DNA of 64,000 nucleotides, from positions 1-64,000 of the forward strand of contig JAPTJF010000016.1 in NCBI GenBank assembly GCA_029339195.1. The letters run 5' to 3'. Position numbers and translations under genes: made by a program. Origin of the DNA: Micractinium sp. NFX-FRZ. Taxonomy: Eukaryota; Chlorophyta; Trebouxiophyceae; Chlorellales; Chlorellaceae. Within the stretch, counting starts at the first letter, position 1; each line of letters opens with the position of its first letter. The notes beneath the pieces were generated by a model. That model searched no databases. It saw nothing but the letters and a program-made list of their open reading frames with translations, and was not told the DNA's origin. Positions 33,607 to 44,182 of this stretch are shown piece after piece.

Positions 33607-35337
33607 CTTTGCGAGCTTAGAGCTCTCAAATGGCGGGAACGAGGGCAGAGCACACAGGATGGCCTGGTCGCCGAGCCATCTGGCAACGTTCACGAGGAGC
33701 CAGGCACGCCTTGCGGCACAGCAGCGCCCTGATGGGTCTCTGCAGGGGTCAGAGGGAGCGAGCGTAGGAGGCGGACCACTCACCTTCACTGATGCGCTGC
33801 TGCAAAACGCTCCGCTTCAGATCCTGACTGCAGCCTGCTCGAAATTAGGAGGGATGAACAGGATAATGGGACGAAGGCAGCACGCGCTTCAGGCTCAAGG
33901 CCAGGAGGAAAGTTGCGGTGCGGTTCATGGCCACTGCTGAAGCACAACGTCATTACAAATGCCCAGCATGCCTCTGCCCCCCAGTCACCACCGGCCACCA
34001 ATCGTGGAGATGCACCGGGACATGTGCTGCGGCAGTGCGCAGTGCTGAGTTTTTGTGGGTCGGCCCGGCCGCTCACTTGCATGGCAGCAGCCTGCTGCCT
34101 GCAGCTGGCGGCTGGCGGAGCGGTTGATGCTGGCTGAGCAGACGTGGAGGCGATCACTGCTCTGCACTCTGATCAATTCCGTGCGGCAGACCCGGTGGTC
34201 AACCATCAGGTGGGCCGCCCATGGCAGCAAGTGATGGCAGCTTCATGCCCGCCTGCCGGCACCGCCAGCACAGTGCGCGCCCTGGGCGGCGGCTGCCCAC
34301 GGTTTGTGCTGGTGCCCTTGTTGTAATATGTCCTGTGCATGATAGGCAAACGATTGACCCTCTCGTCTTCAATGATAGCCAGCCTGGGCTGAGGGCAGTG
34401 CTGCTCCGCAGCGGCAGTGCCTCGAGCCTCACGTCACAGCTAGGAGCTGCGCCGTTCAAGCGGGAGATGCTTTGGCGCCATGTCTCGTGCACGACTGATC
34501 TGAGGAAGATCTGGCAAGCTGGGATCAGTTGTATGAATAAAGGCTGCTGAGTACGTGAGCAGAGATGAGCAGCTGAGCAGATGAGCGTTGTGGCGCCCCA
34601 GTGGCGCCCGGGCCGACGCCAGCTGGCAGACAGGGATGCACGAGGTGCGACCGGAGGGGACGGAAGCCGGAACACATGATATCACCGGGACTTGCCACTT
34701 TGCAATTCAGTGAAGGCAACACAGAGGTGCGTGTCATGCTTGCAAGGCCGCCTGAGACCATTGAATGGCACACGACCACTTGTCATGGCAGCCGCCTCGC
34801 CCGCTGCTCTATACCATGGATGGTTGCGTTGTTGCTGGGGCGCCGTGGGACCGGGTAAAGAAGAAGGGGCCGCGTCGTGCTACGCCGCCGGCCATCTGCG
34901 TGTCACGGGACGCCGGAGAGTGCCCACTCGCAAACTTGCTTCTTTCCGGCGCTGGCTCGCACTCTGCAGTGTACTCGGACGATCAGCAACTCCAATCACC
35001 TCGAGGGACCGACAGGTACTTCCCGCCGCCCCGCCCCGCAGCAGGGCACAGTCGCTTCTGCCGCGGGGCTCACTGGGTGCTTTGCAGCATCTGTGCATCT
35101 CCACGAGAGTCTTGTGCTACCTGAGGGGCGCGCTGTGGGGGGGGCCCGTCCACACTGAGCCCCTGAGGGGGGTAGGCGCTGGCACAGCGCCCGCCCCCGC
35201 TGCCGCCGCAGCTCCTCAGCAGGCGTTGAATGACCTGGCCTGCTGGCCCCATACCGTGCCTTCCCCTATACCTGATGCAGTGCACGTTCCAGCATTTCCT
35301 ACCAGCACCGGCTGCAGCCCTCCGTGAGCAGCCAGCC
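33607..35337. promoter_or_regulatory. Divergent promoter region of the MIF4G-GYF and DUF1036-like genes
   Basis: The left end (to about 34157) may contain 5' exons of the minus-strand MIF4G gene. The remainder has only chance-looking frames. I see no TATA box or named motif I would defend. Confidence 0.35.
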
Positions 35338-37433
35338 ATGGACGCATGCCCCCGCCTGCGGCGGGCACTGCTCGTCGCCTGCTCGCTAGCGTTGCTGCCG
35401 GCCCTGGCGGCGGTCCAGGCCAGCACAAATGCCTCCGACCCAGTCACCCCGCCCAAGGTTATACACGCCTCCCCGCACGCTCTCTACTACGTGCCGCTTC
35501 CTGTGATGAACATGAACACGGCAGCCATGGCATTTGGCGGGGCAGGAGCCCTGGCAGCACAGCCGTTCCTGGTGGCGTCGCTGCGCCCGGGCCGCGCCGC
35601 CGGGCACTCGCGCAAACTCATGTCCTGCGGTGAGCAACGAGGGCAGGGTGCATTGTAGCAGGGGTTCAGGACACAACGGCTGGCTGCCCACACCGGCAGA
35701 GCAGCACCAGAGGCTGCCCTTGCCGCTGGGCGGCAGCCGGGAGACGTGCTCGGTATTCGCCTGATACATACATGTTGTGTCATGACCATCATGGGATGAT
35801 GGACCCAGCTTGAGGCACCTTCAAGAGCAGCCTGCCCCGTACCTCCGCCCCCGCCCAGCCCACCTTGCTTGCATGCCTGCCTCCCACCCTTCCCCACACG
35901 TGCAGGTCCCACCCCGATCTACCTTGAGAATTTGTGCCGCCACCCCATCGCCATCGCCATCCACGCCTACCTCACCACGCCCGACATGTGCCTGGAGGGC
36001 TCACGCAGGGCTGGCAGCTGGTGCACGCGCGCCTGGTACAACCTGCAGCCCGGAGAGCACGGTGGCCCAGTTTTTGACACACACAACGAGTACATGTGAG
36101 GGGGATTAGGGTTTGTTTTTTAACCCTAACCAAAACCTAAACCCTAAAACCCTATCCGACACGCACAATGAGCATATGCGAGGGGAGGGCCACGCTGAAT
36201 GCAGTTCATGGGAGTGAGAGGGGAGAGAGTGTGGGTGACGGATGCCCATTTCAGATGGGCATGCAGGCACGTGGTTCAGAGCTGCACTGCTGCCGCAGCT
36301 GGCCCGGCGTTTTGCCCAAGCTCCCAACACGACAGCTGCTGTCTTTGCTGCCAGCTCACCAAGCAGCCCGCTTGCCCGGCCTGCGCCGTGCTTCACTGTT
36401 TTGCTCGTCCACCCGCCCTCCCACCTGCCCGCCTGCAGGTATGTGTTTGCTGTGGGGCGCGACTCCCACGGCAAGCGACTAGACTGGGAGGCGGAGGCTG
36501 ATGACGACACCCCCTGGCTCGACATGCCCGGAAACTACCCAACGGCAGAGGCGTGCGCAGAGGGCAGCAGCGGCACGTGCGAGCACTTTGCGCGGGTAGG
36601 CCACCTTCACTGCCCCCGCCTGCTCGCCCAGCAGCTGCCTTGGGCGGCATTGGGCTCTGGCTTCGAGCTAGAGCGGTGCTGCTTGCGCCTGCTGCTCCTG
36701 GCATGCATGCCAGTGTCGTGGGCCGCCCTGCCGTGATCTGCTATGGCTGTGTTGGTGAGCCATGCAGTGAGCCCCGCCGCCCTGCTGCCTGTCAGGCTGC
36801 GCTTGTGGCGAACGAGCCTCGCACCACCCTGGACGCGGCCCGTATGCACCCCATACACCCTCTTAGTTTCAGGGCTCCCAACTGTGTGGTGAACTTCACT
36901 CGCTGCAGATGGACCTTGGGAACGACTGCCTGCACTGGCTTAAAAGCACGTGTATTGATCCAGGTGCTTCTTCCTGTGTCCTATTGCTCACTCACTCGCT
37001 GCAGATGGACTTTGGGAACGACTGCCTGACGGACTACACAGTCAGCCTGGCCTGCGACGACTACGTTGAGGGCGGTGAGTGCTGTACTGATGTGTTCAAA
37101 ACACTAGGGACAGCGCAAGCAGGCAGGGGGCGCAGAAAAAGGGGTGCGGCGCGAGGTTGGAGACAGGGTATTGAGCGGGGCTCGTCCTTGAGGCACCTGG
37201 TGCGCTATGCAGCTGCCCCATAAATGCATGCCCCGCCTAACGGGTCAGTCGCTTTGGCGGGCAGATCCGCTTGGAGACTTCAAAGGCAAGACTCTTGTTT
37301 GCAGTCATGTGTGCCGTAACCTCTGTGCCGACCCTGGGGCCCCCTTGCCCACGCAGGCGAGGCAGCGCAGCAGCAGCCGCAGGAGCAGCTGGGAGGCGGC
37401 GCTGCCGGGGCTGAGGCCGCCCAGCAGCAGTGA
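35338..37433 (+). CDS. Secreted DUF1036-like protein
   Basis: Five exons in exact phase (35338-35629, 35906-36095, 36439-36595, 37005-37074, 37357-37433) give 261 residues. It starts with a signal peptide (MDACPRLRRALLVACSLALL, then PALAAVQA). The core reads PTPIYLENLCRHPIAIAIHA, then SWCTRAWYNLQPGEHGGPVF and MYVFAVGRDSHGKRLDWE. This resembles DUF1036: a Cys-led strand with variable 'i.iai.y', a GW/AW-x-L-pG turn, and a Y-x-y-A strand. Further Cys pairs (AEACAEGSSGTCEHF; GNDCLTDYTVSLACDD) suggest disulfides outside the cell. The C-terminus is short and Gln/Ala-rich. DUF1036 has no settled function. Intron 2 carries a telomere-like insertion bracketed by a duplicated exon end, and intron 3 carries a ghost copy of exon 4. 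Confidence 0.75.
36075..36186 (+). repeat. Duplicated exon end flanking the telomere-like insert
   Basis: The exon 2 end with donor, gacacacacaacgagtacat gtgagggg (36076-36103), is repeated after the insert as gacacgcacaatgagcatat gcgagggg (about 36158-36185). Only five substitutions separate the two 28-base copies. Confidence 0.85.
36101..36155. repeat. Telomere-like inverted repeat inside an intron
   Basis: The element ggattagggtttgttttt is followed by taaccctaaccaaaacc and taaaccctaaaaccct, i.e. TTTAGGG units in both orientations. It starts about five bases after the exon 2 splice donor of the DUF1036-like gene. Confidence 0.85.
36901..37040 (+). repeat. Acceptor plus exon 4 start duplicated in intron 3 (ghost exon)
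   Basis: The string cgctgcagatggaccttggg (36901) matches the real cgctgcagatggactttggg (36997), and both continue aacgactgcctg. The copies are 96 bases apart. The upstream copy keeps an AG acceptor but then runs into other sequence. Confidence 0.9.
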
Positions 37434-37884
37434 GCACTGCCCAGCTGCTGACAGCTGGCTTCTGATATACACAGATTAAACAGCTGCACACAGTATGCAA
37501 ACACGCTACACCTTGCCCTCGTTTTCCCAGTACCCCTCTCCCTCCCTGCCTGGCCCTTCCCTCCCGCCTGAGGCCTCACCACTGCCCCTCCATACCTATT
37601 GTATCCCTGTCCCTCCAACATGAGCGCTGCTCATGCCCCATCGTGCACTGGCGTCAACCAGCGCCTCCTTCCGAACTATCTCTTCTTCTCCTGTCTCAAA
37701 CTCAAACTCCGGTGCCCCCAAACCCCACAGCCTTCTGGCTCGCGGCCCCGGCATCTGGCACCCACCATCATTCCATGTCACCTCCTGCTACCCTTTCCTT
37801 TGCTCCGCTGCTGTTTATGCTGAGTCCCGTCCACTGCTCCCTGGCTAGCCGGGCGTGCATGCACTTCCGTCTTTGCATGCCCTG
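37434..37884. other. Intergenic between convergent genes
   Basis: About 450 bases holding the 3' ends of the DUF1036-like and PrimPol genes. It is pyrimidine-rich on the plus strand, and I see no gene. Confidence 0.45.
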
Positions 37885-40800
37885 TTACAGAAACTTCTCC
37901 CACATCTCAAGCTGCCGCCGTTGCTGCGGTTGCAAGGCGGGGCACAGAGGCGGCTGCTGTGCCTGCTGCCAGGGCTGCTGCCAGGGCTGCTGCTGCAGAG
38001 GCTGCTGCCAGTGCTGCTGCCAGTGCTGCTGCCCCTGCATGACCTCAGGTGGACTCTCCTTGGATTGCTGCTGGGGGCGCTGCTCCTGCTGCCATTGCTG
38101 CTGCTGCTGCTGCTTTTGCATGGCCTCATTTGGCATCTTCTGGGAGTGTTGCTGCTGCTGCTGCTGCTGTGACCCGTGCTGGGGCTGCACCAGCGGTGCT
38201 CCTGCAGACACTGCCGTGCCCTGAGGCAGCGCAGAGAGCAGGCCGCTGGGCGGTGCAAGCACGCACAGCGAATGTGCGGACGGTGCCCAGCCAGCCTGCG
38301 CCACAGAAGCTTGCGTTGCTGGAGACGCCACTGCCGCCTTGGTTAGTGTGCTCCCCGGCACGGGTGGCACGCCCACGCCTGCTGCCGCTGCTCCTGGCAT
38401 ATGCATCACTGCAGTCCTTGGCAGCGATGCTGCCACCTCGGCTGCTGCTCCCGGCGTGCTCTCAAAGTGCAGGAGCGCCTGCAGCAGCAGCTCGTCTTCT
38501 TCATCTGGACCCCCTGCTGCCAGGGCTGCTCCGCCCGCCCCTCCCCTCCCCGCTGCTGCTGCCATGCATGTGGGCGGTGCCTCGCCCTGCCGCCCTCCTC
38601 GGAAAACACGCGCTCGCCACTGCCGCTGCTCATCTTGCTGCTGCTGCAGCTGTTTTAACGCCGGCAGTGGTTGTAGCTGCTGTGCCTCTGATGCCTGCTG
38701 CTGCCTCGGCAGCGGTTCTGATTGCTGCTGCTGCTGTGGCTGCGGTAATGGGGTCACAGTTGCCTGCTGCCATTGCTGCGGTGGCGCTGCTCCGCAGTGC
38801 GATTGGTGCTGCGATGGTGCTGCCGCCTGCTGCTGCCACAGTTGTGGTGGTGCATGCTGCTGCTGCTGCGGCGGCGGCGGCGGCGGCAGCGTGGACGGTA
38901 TTGCTTGCTGCTCCTGCTGCTGCGGTGGCAGCATGGGCGGTATTGCCTGCTGCTCCTGCCGCAGTGGCTGCTGCTGTGGCTGCGGAGACACTGTTGCCTG
39001 CTGCTGCTGCTGCTGCTGCTCCTTTGGTGCTGCAGTTGGCTGGGGTAACAACTCCTGCAGCTGCTGCTGCTGCGTCATTGCCTGCTGCTGCGCTGCCTGC
39101 TGCTGCTGCTGCTGTGTAGCCTCGTACAGCTCCACTGCCTGCAGCATCAAGCTGTCCTCGTCATCCTCTGCCAGCCTGGCGCCACACTGACAGCTGGCGC
39201 CAGCGCTGCCGCTGCTGCTGCACCCGCAGGCCCCGCAGCCGCCCCAAACGCTGCCAGTGCATGACCGCTGGGTGCTCAGCTGCTGGCCCGGGGCCCAGCC
39301 GTGGGCGCTTGCCTGGGTGGCAGGGGCTGCTGGAGGCTGCCACAGGCCTTGCAGGTGCGGCGGCAGCGGGGTCAGCGGCGAGCGGTACTGCCGGCACTCT
39401 GCAGGGCGGCATGTGGGGGTGGGGTGGGGTGTGCAGGGGTGCTCAGGTGTGTGATTAGTGTGTGCTCAGGTGGCGCCACCCTCACACGAAAACATGCGGG
39501 GCCTGGCAGCTGCCACCCTCCCACATTCTGCCTGCGCTGCGTGACAGCCCGGCCGGCCCTGCTCGAGACCTCAGAACCTGGCACCCATGCCATCCCGAGG
39601 GACCTCAGTTCAAGGCGTACATCCCCCGTGCAGCAGTGGACACCCCACCTGGGTCGTAGCATTTTTGGTGCCACACCCCCTCCTTGAGGTCAACCACGTA
39701 GAAGATGCCGTTGGACTTGTGGGGCCTGGCGGGTGCAGTTGAGAGAAGAGGGAGGGTTGGATGTGATCGTTGAGAAGGGGGAGGGGGTCGGAGGTGTTTC
39801 AGTTCACGAGCAATTGTGCACATGTGTCGGCGATTCGGCGAATGGGGGCAGCCGCCTCCGCTGGCCGGCCAGGGCAAAGGCCATGAGCTGCCCTGCATGC
39901 AATCCGTGGTCGCTACTGCGCACTGCGTGCGACCTGCCATTTCTCCTCTGCACCGCTCTCACGATTCCAGCCAAACCGGCCGCCATAATAGTGCGCAACG
40001 AGCCTCACCTGCCGACGTTGCCACAGAATCTGTTGTCCCGCATGGACAGGATGAGCAGGCCATCCATCGCCACCCAGCACCGCACCCGGCCCTGCACGCC
40101 GCCCTGCAGCAGCGGGCGGGGGAAGGCGGGCTGAGCCAGAGCCGGGGCGGCGGCACAGAGAAGCAGGCAGGACGGATTGCTTGGGCCAAATCTCACTCAG
40201 GGTCCTTTGCAGTTGCCAGGCCCGGCAATCCCTCCACATGACCCACCGCACTGCTCCTTACACCCGTCACCCCCTGCCTGCCCAACTTGCCTCGCAGCAC
40301 ACGCCGGTGATGAATTGCTCCACTTGAGGGTAGGGGCTGGGCCCATAGCTGGGGACCTGGCTGCCCGCACCCACAGACGCGCCTGCCGCCACGCCACGCA
40401 GCGACCGCAGCGAGCGCGCCGCCGCGGCGCGGCTGCTGCGAGTAGCAGCTGCAGCTGCATGGGCAGGTCAGGGAAGAGACAGGCAGGTGAGGGCTGCGGC
40501 AGCGGCAGTGGGCACTAGTAGGCAGGGCAGGGCAGGGCAGGGACAGGTCAGCCATGCTGGTCAAGCTGGGCAGGGGCTCCTATGGCTTGCAACCACGCAA
40601 AAAGCCCCGGACACACCTGCTTCTTCCTCCGTCTCATCAAAGCAGCACAGCAGGCGGGAGCCAGGGTCCACTGCCGTGATGAGGCTGGCCTCAAACAGCT
40701 CCTGTCTTGTGAGCCCCACGCTGCCGTACCGCTCTGTGCCTTCCAGCACCGACTGCGGGCGAGGAAGCAAAGCAGGGGGCGGCCGTGCGCGTGGTGGGCA

Positions 40801-43352
40801 GGCGCGCGGCGGGGTGGGCAATTTTAATGTGCGGGAGCGTGCCTGCTGGGCAAGCGCGTGCATTTGCAGGAGCATTCCTGCCCTCCACGCCTGCATGATT
40901 AGGGCTATTCTCTGGCCTAGCCCAGCACTGCCCCAGCCCAGCACTGGCGGCCAGCCCTTCCCCGGCCCTGCTTGCCTGCTTGCCGCACTTGGAGGAGAGG
41001 TACAGCCGGAAGGCTCGGTTGCGGGTGTATACGGCAGTGTCCACCATCAGTGCCTCCTCTTCTCCCTGTGAATGGACAACACAAGGCGGGACATAACGGA
41101 GCGACGGGAGGCAGGAAGGGTGGGGCACAGGGCACAGAGCATGGCCCAGAGGGAAGGGCGCAGCAGGAAATGGCAGCGCAGGCAACCGTTGCCCAGTAAC
41201 CCATGATGCATGCACCACCCTGCTCCCTCCACACCCAAAAACGACCCACAACTGCCCACACCTACCCACCTTCTTCACAATGAGCAGCGCAGCCCGCGGG
41301 TCCTCCTCCCGCCGCTCCTTGGCAGCCGCACACAGCTGCAGCACAAATGCGCCCACGTGCGCGCTGCTTGCGAAGGCGGCGCCCGGGATCCTGCAGCAGC
41401 AGCGGAGCAGGTGGGATCAAGCAGGGCAGAGCTGTAAAATGGGGCAGCAAGGCATGCATCATGAGCGGGACAACGCATGCATGCGCACGGCCCACCCACG
41501 AAGGGGGCGCCGCACCCCAAGCACACGCGTCGCGAATCACACATAAGCCCACCCGGTTGCCTATTTCGGTGACCAAACAACAGCTGGGAAACATGGACGA
41601 GAAAGACGAGCGTTGTGAAGCAAGCAGACAGTGCAGGCACCGCAGAAACACCCCACCTGATGACGAGGTGTCTGCTGAACTTCTGCTCGTTTGACGAGTC
41701 CAGCTCCAGCACCCAGCCGGGCTGCAGGTCCAGCTGGAAGCTGCCCCGCAGCTGCTCCCCCACCAGCTCCACCAGCGCATCTGTGGCGGCAGCCCCATCC
41801 AGCCCTGGGTTGTCGACGGTTTGAAACTCCAGGTCTGTGGTGACGGAAGGAGGAGGTGCGCAACGTGCATGGGTAAGGAAGGCGAAGAGGCAACAGCCAG
41901 GTCCTGCGCAAAAGCCTCCCCGGAGCGGTGAGCACGAGTACGATCCCATCCTGATGCCGCTGTGCTGTGATGTGCTGCGCCTGCTGTGCCTGGAGGGCAG
42001 AGCCATGCGGTGGCAGGGCGCGGCACGAGCGGGGCGCACCAAAGTAGAGGTGGCAGGGCGCCCCCTGGCGGATGATTTCGTAGAAGTGGCGGTGGTGGGG
42101 CAGCATCACGCTGCACATGGGAGAAGGGGAGGGGCCAACGGCCTGAGCGGCTAATGAAGCAGAGGTGTGCTTGCATACCATTTGTGCACTGCTGACTGAC
42201 TTCCCCACCCATCCTCGCCTGAATGCAAGATTTATGCCAGCCCCCCAAATAAAGCCAGCTGCTAACGCAAGCGCACCTGCACCAGCTCTGCTCAGCCCAC
42301 CTGCCCTGCAGCGCCGCGCTGCTCAGATCCCCTTAACAACCGCCCCACTCCGCCCCACGCTGCCCTGCTGCCCACCCACATGTACCGCCGCCAGAACTCG
42401 GCTCGGCTGGTGGCGATGAACCGCCGCTTGCCCTCGCTGTTCACCTCCACTGCAGTCGACATTGTGGGGTGGGTAGATGTGAGGTGCAGTGCAACGGGTG
42501 TGTGGCAGGTAGGGCGGCTCCGCTTGCCTGCAGCCAGCTAGCTGCAGTACCGCCGCCACCAAGTCGCCAGTCAGCCAGCCGACTGTTGTGACCACGACAG
42601 AGCTGCACTGCCCCAGATGTGGCCCTGCGTCCGGCTGTCGGCAGCTGTGAGCCTCCTACTCCACTTGCAAATGGTATCCTGGTGCAGGTCGAAGACCCCC
42701 CCAGCCAACCAGTCAGCCCCCCAGCCGGCCAGCACCCACCTGAGAAGACCTCCAGCCCGGGCTGGCTGTCTGCCAGGTCAAAGGCAGGCTGCTGCGTGGG
42801 GAAGCTCTCCCACAGGCTGCTGGGTGCTGCCGCCGACGCATCGCCACGGTCTGCAGCCGCCCACCGTTGCGTGCGTTGGTGCGTCGCGATTCGGAACCGC
42901 AGGATGTGTGCGTCATGCTCCAGCTCGCGTTGCGATGACAGGCCGCTGCTCTTCACGGCAGCGCTGCTGCCGCCAGCTGTGCTGCGCACCAGGCGGCTGC
43001 CGTAGAACGAGCGGCTGCTGAATTTGCTGCGGGGCAGCAGCTTGTGCGGCGGCGGCGGCAGGGCCACTGTACGCGGGCTGAGCGGCGGACCGTCACTCGG
43101 AGAAGCACCCAGTGCTGCATCTGATGCAGGCGCTGCCGGTGTCGCGGTTGCGGTCTGCTCGCTGTCGCCAGGCGGTGACCCGGCTGTCGACGGCTGCCGC
43201 TCACCGCCGGTCTCGAGCTGGGAGGCGCTGGTCAGCGCTGCGCGCTTGCCTCCGCTGCCACTGGCCGGGTCGGCGTTCTCCTTGGAGCACTCCGCTGTGG
43301 CCCCGTGCTCCAGTTGCCGCTTTCTGGGCACCAGTTCGCTCCGGGGCGTCAT
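37885..43352 (-). CDS. PRIMPOL: PrimPol: DNA-directed primase-polymerase with a long Gln-rich tail
   Basis: Archaeo-eukaryotic primase family enzyme that primes and re-primes DNA synthesis at stalled forks in nucleus or organelles. The family order is complete: SSLWESFPTQQPAFDLADSQ, RRFIATSRAEFWRRYMW, RHFYEIIRQGAPCHLYFDLE (motif I DxE), LDSSNEQKFSRHLVIR (motif II SxH), MVDTAVYTRNRAFRLYLSSK (motif III Asp). The zinc finger is intact: NRFCGNVGRPHKSNGIFYVV, then VWHQKCYDPECRQYRSP, where the fourth Cys is restored by splicing to 39398. The final exon (39398-37885, 504 codons) adds a long Gln-rich tail with two acidic/hydrophobic motifs, EDDEDSLMLQAVELYE and DEEDELLLQALLHFE, which recall the RPA-binding motifs at the C-terminus of animal PrimPol. 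Start Met at 43350-43352 (MTPRSELVPRKRQL), stop TAA at 37885-37887. Confidence 0.9.
38640..39120 (-). repeat. CAG/CTG-rich coding tract (poly-Gln with Pro)
   Basis: Interrupted CTG/CTC runs encode many 4-8 residue Gln tracts in the PrimPol tail. The opposite strand also stays open for hundreds of codons (Ala/Leu/Cys runs), which is a shadow. Confidence 0.8.
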
Positions 43353-44182
43353 GGACACTGAAGCGCCGTGAAACGTGCTTTTTGGATGCTCACACGAGAG
43401 CTGAGTGGGCAAGCGACATCCCAGCCCGGCAGAGTCGAGAGCAGAAATACTGGCAGAGTCGCTGGGAGGCTCTTTGCCTGGTGAGTCAGTGCAGCACAAC
43501 CAATCCAGCAGAAGCACACTCGCATATGATCCGTCCCTCGCCGAGTGCAGTGGATGCTTGTGTGGCAGCGCCGCTGTCGCTGTAGGCGCTTGACGGCGGA
43601 CACAATGCCGTTCACGCCAGCAGTCCACGCCAGCAAAGCACTGCTCCAGCTTACCGTGTTGACATCATGCTGTGGTGGTAAGATAGATAGCAGCCTGACT
43701 CTTCCTGGTTGCGCCCCGTCCCCTTCCACTCGCACCCCTCGGCCATTCTTGGGCCGCCCTCGGCCGCCGTCCTCGGCTCACGTTTCCCGTTGCCCCAAGT
43801 CAGCCCGCCGGCCCAGATGATCAGAGCTTTCAGTGCTATGCAATTCGCATAAGGTGCCCATATGTGTATGAGTTCATGGTTAGATCCCATGGCACAGCTG
43901 CTGTGGCACAGCTCATTTAAACACACACGCTGCTGGCGGGCGGCAGTACCGCACGCGCATGTCGGGAGGCTGTCCCATAATCGCATGCATCCTGGCCTGG
44001 ACTTGGCCCGCTCGCTACTGCATTGCCTCACAGGTTGGTGAATAAGTACAGTGCGGGCATTTCCTTGCTTGGAAGCGTGAGCACCTGTTCAGTGACCCTT
44101 TAGTTCAGTGGGCACAGCCGCTCAGGCGCCCTGTAGGGGCGCATAAAGAGTCACCCGCTCCCAATTGAAGCCCCTAATTGCA
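43353..44182. promoter_or_regulatory. Divergent promoter region of PrimPol and the membrane-protein gene
   Basis: About 830 bases between divergent starts. I see no defensible gene and no promoter motif strong enough to name. Confidence 0.35.

Noticed and set aside
38049..39190. Long plus-strand frames rich in Ala, Leu or Cys opposite the PrimPol tail
   Set aside because: CTG repeats stay open in every frame. The minus-strand frame is continuous with the PrimPol zinc finger through a phase-correct splice, whereas the plus-strand frames have no such support.
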